A stretch of DNA of 64,000 nt from Mucilaginibacter sp. CSA2-8R (GTDB lineage: Bacteria > Bacteroidota > Bacteroidia > Sphingobacteriales > Sphingobacteriaceae): positions 2,294,001 through 2,358,000 of the forward strand of contig NZ_CP152389.1 of the NCBI RefSeq assembly GCF_038806765.1, in the 5' to 3' direction. The notes below the pieces were generated by a model, which saw nothing but the letters and a program-made list of their open reading frames with translations, made no database searches and was not told the origin of the DNA. The translations under genes and the position numbers were made by a program. Positions within the stretch are counted from its first letter, which is position 1, and each line of letters opens with the position of its first letter. This document shows positions 18,217 through 25,326 of this stretch, piece after piece.

Positions 18217-20972
18217 TGAGGCAGCAGATTAAACACTTTTTTTTATTACTAACAGCGTTACTGCTGGGCAAACAAACATTTGCGACAGATGTTGCGCTGC
18301 AAAAACTGCGTTGCGAAATGCTGGTTAATCCGCAAGGAATTGATGTTACCCAGCCACGGCTCAGCTGGCAAATCAATAGCAGTGCCCGTAACATTAAGCA
18401 AACGGCTTATGAGGTGCTGGTAGCATCATCGTTAACCAAACTTGCAGCAAATCAGGGAGATTTATGGACTTCGGGCAAGGTGAATTCCGGCGAGTCTATC
18501 ATGGTCAACTACCAGGGCAAAGCCTTAAAAAGCGGATCACCTTGTTTTTGGAAAGTAAAGGTTTACACCACTAACGGCGAGAGCAGCTGGAGCCAGCCGG
18601 CCCGTTGGAGCATGGGACTTTTACAGCCGGCCGAATGGAAAGCCAAGTGGATTGGATGGGAAAAAGGCTTTGCCTGGGACAGTATTGCCAAGTTTTCGAG
18701 GTTGTCTGCCAGATATTACCGCAAGGAGTTTGCGGTTGCCAGTCAGGTAAAGCGTGCTACGGTATACATTTCAGGCTTAGGTCATTATGAGCTTTATGTA
18801 AACGGCAAGGCAATTGGCGACCAGGTGTTGGCCGAGATGCCTACCGATTACAATAAATCGGTACAGTACAGTACGTACGATGTAACTGCTAATGTAAAGG
18901 CAGGCAAAAATGCCGTTGCAGCGGTGTTGGGTAACGGCCGGTATTTTACCATGCGGCCTATCTATAAACCCAAAAAAGTAAAAGAATTTGGTTTTCCAAA
19001 AATGCTTTTACAGTTAGATATTGAGTACCAGGATGGTCATCATCAATTAGTGGTAAGCGACCAAACCTGGCGGATGACGGCTGATGGCCCCATCCGCAGC
19101 AATAATGAGTATGATGGTGAGGAGTACGATGCCCGTAAAGAATTAGTAGGCTGGAATAAGGTGGGCTATCAAAGTGCCCAGTGGTTTAAGCCCGAGTTGG
19201 TGCCGGTACCCACCGGCAAATTAGTTGCGCAAATGAGCGAGCCCATTAAAGTAATGCAAACGCTCAAGCCTCAAAAAATAACAGAGCTTAAGCCCGGCAT
19301 CTGGATAATGGACATGGGGCAGAACATGACCGGCTGGATTAAATTTAAAGTAAAAGGCAAGCGCGGCGACAAAGTCACCCTGCGCTTTGCCGAAACCCTG
19401 CAAAAAGATGGCAGCTTGTATGTGGCTAACCTGCGGGATGCCAAGGTAACCGACATTTATACACTCAAAGGCGGTGCCGAAGAAATCTGGCACCCGGTTT
19501 TCGTTTTCCACGGTTTCAGGTACGTAGAAGTAACCGGTTATCCGGGTAAGCCGACAGCAAGCAATTTTACCGGCGAGGTCGTATACGATGCATTGGCTAC
19601 CATCGGTAGTTTCGAGACATCAAACGATGTCATCAATCAGGTTTACAAAAATACCTGGTGGGGCGTAGCCGGTAATTATAAAGGTATGCCGATTGACTGC
19701 CCGCAGCGTAACGAGCGCATGCCTTGGCTGGGTGACCGCGCCACAGGTTCGTTAGGAGAGAGCTTTATCTTTGACAATGAAAAATTGTACGCCAAATGGC
19801 TGATTGATATTGAAGAGTCGCAAACACCCGAAGGTGCAATACCAGATGTGGCCCCGGCGTACTGGAATTATTATAGCGACAACATGACCTGGCCCGGCAC
19901 CTACATTCTGATTGCCGACATGCTGTACAAGCAATACGGCGATGTGCGCCCGATTGAGCTGCATTATACTTCCATGAAAAAGTGGCTCACCTATATGCGC
20001 ACTAAGTACATGAAGGATTATATCGTTACCAAAGACAAATACGGCGACTGGTGCGTACCGCCCGAATCTCTGGAACTCATTCATGCTAAAGATAGCAGTC
20101 GTACGACCGATGGGCATCTAATTGCCACAGCATATTATCATCGCATGCTGTTTTTGATGAAGCGCTTTGCCAAGCTGCTCAATAAAGAACAGGATGCGCA
20201 GGAGTTTTCGGCACTGTCGGTTAAAATTGCAGACGCGTTTAATGCTAAGTTTTATAATGCACAAACGCAGCAATACGACAACGGTACGGTAACCGCTAAT
20301 CTGCTGCCTTTATATTTTGACATTACCCCGGTGGCTAACCGTAAGGCCGTGTTTAACAATATTGTGCAGCGGGTATTAACTACTGATAAAGGGCACATTG
20401 GTACCGGTGTTATCGGTACTCAATGGCTAATGCGCTGCTTAACCGAATATGGCCGGCCCGACTTGTCCTATCGTTTAGCCACCAATAAAGACTATCCGAG
20501 CTGGGGCTACATGGCCGAGCGTGGTGCAACTACTATTTGGGAATTATGGAACGGCGATACGGCCAATCCGAGCATGAACTCCGGTAACCACGTGATGTTG
20601 TTAGGTGATTTAATTGTGTGGTATTATCAAAACCTCGCCGCTATCAAAGCCGGCATCAATCAGCCTGGCTTTAAGCAAATCATCATGAAGCCGACTATGG
20701 TTGACGGGTTGAAATATGTCACCGCATCATACCAAACGCCTTACGGCTTGGTAAAAAGCGCCTGGAAAAAAGGGGGTGACTTTACCTGGAATATCAGCAT
20801 CCCGGCCAACTCAACCGCTTTAATTTCTATTCCTGCAAAATCAATAGACGAGGTTACCGAGGGCGGTAGGAAGGCAGCAACAGCCGAAGGTTTGAAGTTT
20901 GTAAAAATGGACGGCAGTATGGCCGTTTTCGAAGCAGGTTCGGGTAACTATAGTTTTAAGTCGGCTTTATAG
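18216..20972 (+). CDS. Secreted alpha-L-rhamnosidase, GH78
   Basis: The protein has 918 residues and a signal peptide (KQTFA|TDV). The domain order is that of full-length GH78: N-terminal Fn3-like module (LVNPQGIDVTQPRLSWQINS), the Bac_rhamnosid_N module with SGLGHYELYVNGKAIGD, a concanavalin-like domain (MDMGQNMTGWIKFKVKGKRG), the (alpha/alpha)6 barrel and a C-terminal beta domain. The catalytic block DCPQRNERMPWLGD (494-507) places the general acid at Glu500; the usual RDER is RNER here. The general base is probably Glu776 in TTIWELWNG. Family knowledge: it hydrolyses terminal alpha-L-rhamnose. Rhamnose is abundant in RG-I and RG-II, so it matches the GH106 and second GH78 of the same cluster. 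Confidence 0.92.
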   Translation: MRQQIKHFFLLLTALLLGKQTFATDVALQKLRCEMLVNPQGIDVTQPRLSWQINSSARNIKQTAYEVLVASSLTKLAANQGDLWTSGKVNSGESIMVNYQGKALKSGSPCFWKVKVYTTNGESSWSQPARWSMGLLQPAEWKAKWIGWEKGFAWDSIAKFSRLSARYYRKEFAVASQVKRATVYISGLGHYELYVNGKAIGDQVLAEMPTDYNKSVQYSTYDVTANVKAGKNAVAAVLGNGRYFTMRPIYKPKKVKEFGFPKMLLQLDIEYQDGHHQLVVSDQTWRMTADGPIRSNNEYDGEEYDARKELVGWNKVGYQSAQWFKPELVPVPTGKLVAQMSEPIKVMQTLKPQKITELKPGIWIMDMGQNMTGWIKFKVKGKRGDKVTLRFAETLQKDGSLYVANLRDAKVTDIYTLKGGAEEIWHPVFVFHGFRYVEVTGYPGKPTASNFTGEVVYDALATIGSFETSNDVINQVYKNTWWGVAGNYKGMPIDCPQRNERMPWLGDRATGSLGESFIFDNEKLYAKWLIDIEESQTPEGAIPDVAPAYWNYYSDNMTWPGTYILIADMLYKQYGDVRPIELHYTSMKKWLTYMRTKYMKDYIVTKDKYGDWCVPPESLELIHAKDSSRTTDGHLIATAYYHRMLFLMKRFAKLLNKEQDAQEFSALSVKIADAFNAKFYNAQTQQYDNGTVTANLLPLYFDITPVANRKAVFNNIVQRVLTTDKGHIGTGVIGTQWLMRCLTEYGRPDLSYRLATNKDYPSWGYMAERGATTIWELWNGDTANPSMNSGNHVMLLGDLIVWYYQNLAAIKAGINQPGFKQIIMKPTMVDGLKYVTASYQTPYGLVKSAWKKGGDFTWNISIPANSTALISIPAKSIDEVTEGGRKAATAEGLKFVKMDGSMAVFEAGSGNYSFKSAL

Positions 20973-21004
20973 GCGTTAAAACCAGACCAATAAAAATACC
21001 AGAT

Positions 21005-21736
21005 ATGAGAAAGTCTTTTAAGTCATTATTTACTTCTATTGCAGCCTTGCTTTTAGTGGCGGTTGCAGCACATGCACAAACTGCTGCGACTACTGATGCC
21101 AAAACAGCGCTGAGCTTAGAGGCCCGCGTTAAGTCGGACCAGGAAGCAGATAAAAAAGCAGGAGAGTGGGTCGCATCGTTGGCTCTTAACGACGCCAAAA
21201 AGGAAGCAGCCGTAAAGGAATTGATTGCCACGCATCTTAAGGCCGTCCGCGATTGGAATAACGATCACCCTTATACCACCGTTCCTGCAGGCATCAACCC
21301 TTATACAGGTAACCCACTAACCAATACAGACCGGCAGGTTATTGCTATTTCGGCTATGCCTAAAACTATTCATGAAACGTTAATGACGGGTATACGGCAA
21401 AATTTGACTGAGCAGCAGGTAGAAGCAGTTTTAGACAAGTACACGATTGGCAAAGTTGCTTTTACGCTGAACGGTTATAAATCTATCGTGCCCAACCTGA
21501 CAGAGCAGGAAGAAAAAGTGTTAGTCGACAATTTAAAGAAAGCCCGCGAACAGGCTATCGACTATAAAAACATGACGCAAATTTCGGCCATCTTCGAGAT
21601 TTATAAAACTAAAAACGAGCAGTATTTAAACACCCACGGCCGTAACTGGCATGATATGTTTAAGGCCTACACCGATGGCGTTAAGGCAAAAAAGGCAGCT
21701 GCTAAAGCAGCGGAGGCACAAAAAACTGCCCAATAA
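21005..21736 (+). CDS. Secreted DUF3826 protein, function unknown
   Basis: The protein has 243 residues with a clear signal peptide (AAHA|QTAA). The body is strongly helical and charged, with the DUF3826 pattern: ADKKAGEWVASLALNDAKKE, HLKAVRDWNNDHPYTTVPAG, MPKTIHETLMTGIRQNLTEQ and ILTEQEEK-type helices before a lysine/alanine-rich tail. No catalytic motif of a known enzyme class is visible. I recall the family mostly from pectin and rhamnogalacturonan loci of Bacteroidota, without an assigned role. It lies between a GH78 rhamnosidase (32-base gap) and a small sialidase-fold propeller (16-base gap). A binding, accessory or metal-dependent role is possible, but none is shown. Confidence 0.75.
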   Translation: MRKSFKSLFTSIAALLLVAVAAHAQTAATTDAKTALSLEARVKSDQEADKKAGEWVASLALNDAKKEAAVKELIATHLKAVRDWNNDHPYTTVPAGINPYTGNPLTNTDRQVIAISAMPKTIHETLMTGIRQNLTEQQVEAVLDKYTIGKVAFTLNGYKSIVPNLTEQEEKVLVDNLKKAREQAIDYKNMTQISAIFEIYKTKNEQYLNTHGRNWHDMFKAYTDGVKAKKAAAKAAEAQKTAQ

Positions 21737-21752
21737 AAATTACCTGTTGAGT

Positions 21753-22892
21753 ATGATTTTTAAAAAATATTTTACCGTATTGTTTTTATTGATTGCCGCA
21801 GGTAAGGCGATGGCGCAAACCCAAACCAATCCTTGGCGTTCCGGCATTGTAACCGACGAGTTTATATACGAGCAGGCGCCATATAAAGAGTGCCATGCCG
21901 CCACTATTGCGCAAACGCCCAAGGGTTTGGTGGCAGCCTGGTTTGGCGGTACCAAAGAGCGTAACCCGGATGTGTGTATTTGGGTGAGCCGCAAGGTAAA
22001 CGGCAAATGGACCGAAGGCCAGAACGTAGCCAATGGCATTCAAAACGATACCTTGCGTTACCCCACCTGGAACCCTGTTTTATACCAGATACCTAATGGT
22101 GAGCTGATGCTGTTTTACAAAATCGGCCCGAGTCCGTCTGCCTGGAAAGGCTATTTAAAAACGTCCAAAGACGGCGGCATCACTTGGTCTGCGCAAAAGG
22201 CATTGCCCGATGGTTATTTGGGTCCTATCAAAAACAAACCCGAGCTGATTGGCAAAAACCTGATTTGCCCAACCAGCACCGAAGGTAAAGGTGGCTGGAA
22301 TATTCATTTCGAAATAACGCCCGATTTTGGTAAAACTTGGAAACAGGTAAGCGTTGCCAAAGGGCCGGACACGCTCGAAGGCATTCAACCAAGCATCCTC
22401 AAATATAAAGATGGCCGTCTGCAGCTTTTAGCCCGCAGCCGTAACCGTGCTGTTTTAGAATCGTGGTCGACCGATAAAGGCATGACCTGGACGCCGTTGG
22501 CAAAGACTACATTGCCCAACAACAACTCGGGGACCGATGCGGTAACTTTAAAGGACGGTCGCCAACTATTGGTTTACAACCACGTATTGCCTCCCGGAAA
22601 ATTAGCTAAAGGTGCACGCACCCCCTTAAACGTGGCGGTTTCAAAAGATGGCAAAACATGGTATGCCGTCCTGATTTTAGAAGATTCGCCTATTAGCCAA
22701 TACTCATACCCATCAGTGATACAAACCAGCGATGGCATGGTACACTTTGTATATACCTGGCGCCGTCAGCGTATCAAGCACGTTGTAGCAGACCCGGCTA
22801 AGTTTAAACTGGTGGAAATTAAAAACGGTGAATGGCCAAAGGTGGCAGGTTACACGCTGCCCAAAATAAAAGGTGACGCTAAAGATTTGTAG
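21753..22892 (+). CDS. Secreted small sialidase-fold (BNR_2) beta-propeller
   Basis: ATG 21753 is preferred because it starts a proper signal peptide (MIFKKYFTVLFLLIAAGKAMA|Q); the frame runs upstream into the DUF3826 gene, but a start there would bury the signal. The mature ~360-residue protein is a six-bladed propeller: ECHAATIAQTPKGLVAAWFGG, Asp boxes SKDGGITWSAQ, TPDFGKTWKQV and STDKGMTWTPL, and YSYPSVIQTSDGMVHFVYTW. This BNR_2 family occurs in many rhamnose and pectin loci. True sialidase arginines are not obvious. The inference is a glycosidase or lyase acting on a pectic side chain, possibly on an acidic ketose such as Kdo or Dha, but the sequence does not settle this. Confidence 0.65.
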   Translation: MIFKKYFTVLFLLIAAGKAMAQTQTNPWRSGIVTDEFIYEQAPYKECHAATIAQTPKGLVAAWFGGTKERNPDVCIWVSRKVNGKWTEGQNVANGIQNDTLRYPTWNPVLYQIPNGELMLFYKIGPSPSAWKGYLKTSKDGGITWSAQKALPDGYLGPIKNKPELIGKNLICPTSTEGKGGWNIHFEITPDFGKTWKQVSVAKGPDTLEGIQPSILKYKDGRLQLLARSRNRAVLESWSTDKGMTWTPLAKTTLPNNNSGTDAVTLKDGRQLLVYNHVLPPGKLAKGARTPLNVAVSKDGKTWYAVLILEDSPISQYSYPSVIQTSDGMVHFVYTWRRQRIKHVVADPAKFKLVEIKNGEWPKVAGYTLPKIKGDAKDL

Positions 22893-22893
22893 G

Positions 22894-24324
22894 ATGAATT
22901 TAAGGGTAAGTAAATATTCTAATACTAACGTATTTATCCGATGGGTGGTGGCAACCTGTTGCCTGTTTGGTAGTGTAGCTGCTCAGGCTCAAAACAATAC
23001 CTCCGATTTTGACTATAAAAAGCCACTGAAACAGGTGCTCACTGAGGTGCAGGACCGCTTCCACGTAAAAGTTAAGTATTCAGAAGATATGGTAAAGGAC
23101 CAGTGGGTGCCTTATGCCGACTGGCGCTATAAAACTACCGCCGCCAAAACGCTGGCCGCCGTGCTGGCTCCGCTGGATATGAAGGTGAACGAAGAGGGGC
23201 CAAACACCTTTAAACTAAAATATTTTGAGTACTCGCGCATTACGCCCGAAGAGGGCCGCGAAAAGCTGGCTTACTTGTCGTCATTATATCATGATAAAGC
23301 CAGTTGGGAAAACCGCAAGGCTGATTTAAAGCCCTGCATGTTGCAGGCTTTGCAGTTGTCGCCCATGCCCGCTAAAGTAAAATCAAAACCTATCATCACC
23401 AAAAAGCGGGTAATGGATGGTTACACAGTCGAAAATATCGCCATCGAAACCTTGCCTGGTGTTTATGTATGCGGGTCTTTATACAAGCCACTCAAATATA
23501 AAGGTAAAATTCCGGTAGTGCTTTGTCCGGACGGACATTTTGGCGATGGCCGTTACCGTGCCGACGGGCAATACCGCTATGCTATGCTGGCACGTATGGG
23601 TGCAATGGCCATCAGTTACGATTTATTTGCCTGGGGCGAGTCGCTACTCCAGTTTGACGGCAAAGACCACCGCCGCAGCCTGGCTATGACCATACAGGCG
23701 CTAAACAGTTTCCGCATTTTAGATTACATATTGTCTTTAAAAGACGCCGACCCGACACGTGTAGCCATCACCGGAGCATCGGGCGGTGGTAGCCAAACGA
23801 TGCTAGTTACCGCATTGGATGACCGTATAAAACTCAGTGTCCCCGTAGTAATGTTATCAAGTTATTTTTCGGGTGGTTGCCCTTGCGAGAGTGGTTTGCC
23901 CGTACACTTATGCGGCGGCGGTACTAACAACGATGAGGTAGCTGCGATGGCAGCGCCAAGACCGCAACTGGTCATATCAGACGGCGGCGACTGGTCGGCC
24001 AACGTGCCTGATACCGACTTGCCTTACCTTCAAAAAATCTATGGCTATTATGGTAAAATCGAGTTAGTGCAAAATGCACACTTTCCTAAAGAAGGCCACG
24101 ATTACGGTAAATCAAAACGTTTGGCGATGTACGATTTTGTAGCAAAGCAATTTCATCTAAATATTGATGCTGTTAAGGGTGTCGATGGCAAGGTAGACGA
24201 GTCGAAAGTGACCATTGAAAAATACCCAGCCATGTACGTATTTGGCCCCAAAGGTGAAAACCTGCCGGCTAATGCCATTCATGGCTTTGAACAGTTAGAG
24301 AAAGTTTTTGTAGCAGCCAAGTAA
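22894..24324 (+). CDS. STN-domain plus alpha/beta-hydrolase fusion, pectin esterase-like (CE19-like?)
   Basis: ATG 22894 follows the previous stop by one base; an in-frame GTG at 22873 lies inside that gene. The protein has 476 residues with a signal peptide (VAAQA|QNN). Residues ~37-112 resemble the short STN domain of secretins and TonB receptors: DFDYKKPLKQVLTEVQDRF, then TAAKTLAAVLAPLDMKVNEE. Residues ~150-450 are a serine alpha/beta hydrolase: GVYVCGSLYKPLKYKGKIPV, nucleophile Ser296 in TGASGGGSQT, and His402 in EGHDYG. It resembles the acetylxylan-esterase/BT1017 type; BT1017 (CE19) is a pectin methylesterase from an RG-II locus, but I can only suggest this likeness. A cysteine-rich loop (SGGCPCESGLPVHLCGGG) follows the nucleophile strand. 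Confidence 0.65.
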   Translation: MNLRVSKYSNTNVFIRWVVATCCLFGSVAAQAQNNTSDFDYKKPLKQVLTEVQDRFHVKVKYSEDMVKDQWVPYADWRYKTTAAKTLAAVLAPLDMKVNEEGPNTFKLKYFEYSRITPEEGREKLAYLSSLYHDKASWENRKADLKPCMLQALQLSPMPAKVKSKPIITKKRVMDGYTVENIAIETLPGVYVCGSLYKPLKYKGKIPVVLCPDGHFGDGRYRADGQYRYAMLARMGAMAISYDLFAWGESLLQFDGKDHRRSLAMTIQALNSFRILDYILSLKDADPTRVAITGASGGGSQTMLVTALDDRIKLSVPVVMLSSYFSGGCPCESGLPVHLCGGGTNNDEVAAMAAPRPQLVISDGGDWSANVPDTDLPYLQKIYGYYGKIELVQNAHFPKEGHDYGKSKRLAMYDFVAKQFHLNIDAVKGVDGKVDESKVTIEKYPAMYVFGPKGENLPANAIHGFEQLEKVFVAAK

Positions 24325-24363
24325 ATTATCTTCAAAAAAGGACCATTCAAAAAACACTGAGAT

Positions 24364-25278
24364 ATGAACAACAGCCAATCATCCCGACGCCGGTTCCTTG
24401 CCCAAACTGCCATGGCAACTGCCGGTGTGGCTTTTTCGCAAAACAGTTGGGCCGCTTTTTTTGCCGGTGCTGCCAAATCTCAGCGTTACAGAGTAGCGGT
24501 GGTTGACCTGATGATTTTAAAACGTCAGAAATTGGGCGCCTTCCAGCTAACTAAAGATATTGGCGCCGATGGCGTAGAGGTTGATATGGGCGGTTTGGGT
24601 AATCGTGAAACGTTCGATAACCAACTGGCTAATCCCGAAATCAGGCAACAGTTTCTAGACAAAGCCAAAGAGCTAAATTTAGAAATCTGTTCGTTAGGCA
24701 TGACAGGCTTTTTCGCACAATCATTCGCCAAACGCGATGGCGTTGACCGAATGGTGCAGGACTGCATCGATACCATGAAAGCCATGAACGTTAAAGTGGC
24801 TTTTTTGCCGCTGGGCGTTAACAGCGATTTATCAAAAAATCCGGAATTGCAGCCGGCAGTAATCGAACGTTTAAAAATGATTGCTCCTAAAGCAGAGCAG
24901 GCTGGTGTAATTATTGGTATCGAAACGTCCTTAAATGCTACCGAAGAAGCTAAATTGCTGGATGAGGTGGGCTCTAAAGCTATCAAAAGCTATTTCAATT
25001 TTGCCAATGCGTTGGATAATGGCCGGGATGTAAGCGAGGAATTAAAAATACTGGGCAAAAAGCGTATTTGCCAGATACATTGCAGTAACACTGATGGTGT
25101 TTGGCTGCAAAACGACCCGGAAATTGATTTAAAGAAAGTCAAAAAAACACTGGATAAAATGAAGTGGGAGGGCTGGCTGGTTATCGAGCGTTCGCGCGAT
25201 GCCAAAGATCCGCGCAACGTAAAATGGAATTTTAGCGCCAATACGGCTTACGTTAAATCGATATTCCAAAACGGATAA
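24364..25278 (+). CDS. Tat-exported xylose-isomerase-like TIM barrel (sugar phosphate isomerase/epimerase family)
   Basis: The protein has 304 residues. The N-terminus has a twin-arginine signal (SRRRFLAQTAMATAGVAFS), implying folded export, probably with a metal bound. The body fits the AP-endonuclease-2/xylose-isomerase-like fold: LTKDIGADGVEVDMGGLGN, NLEICSLGMTGFFAQSFAKRDG, AGVIIGIETSLNATEE, RICQIHCSNTDG and EGWLVIERSRDAKDP, which supply the usual Glu/Asp/His metal ligands. Family knowledge: members are sugar isomerases, epimerases or decarboxylases; in Bacteroidota glycan loci, exported versions are common and mostly uncharacterised. Phosphorylated substrates are unlikely in the periplasm, so an isomerase or epimerase for a released sugar is inferred. 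Gaps of 39 and 48 bases flank it, the largest in the cluster. Confidence 0.75.
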   Translation: MNNSQSSRRRFLAQTAMATAGVAFSQNSWAAFFAGAAKSQRYRVAVVDLMILKRQKLGAFQLTKDIGADGVEVDMGGLGNRETFDNQLANPEIRQQFLDKAKELNLEICSLGMTGFFAQSFAKRDGVDRMVQDCIDTMKAMNVKVAFLPLGVNSDLSKNPELQPAVIERLKMIAPKAEQAGVIIGIETSLNATEEAKLLDEVGSKAIKSYFNFANALDNGRDVSEELKILGKKRICQIHCSNTDGVWLQNDPEIDLKKVKKTLDKMKWEGWLVIERSRDAKDPRNVKWNFSANTAYVKSIFQNG

Positions 25279-25326
25279 AAATCATCTCAACGCAAATAAC
25301 TAATAAACAACAGCTACTAAAGTCAC

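Noticed and set aside
12124..22892. Sialic acid use, suggested by sialidase-like and sialate O-acetylesterase-like proteins
   Set aside because: No NanE, NanK or N-acetylglucosamine genes are present, and the neighbours are all pectin enzymes; these family names are historical.
24525..24986. 153-codon antisense open frame inside the Tat-exported TIM barrel gene
   Set aside because: Serine- and proline-rich translation typical of a reversed coding strand; no homology recognised.
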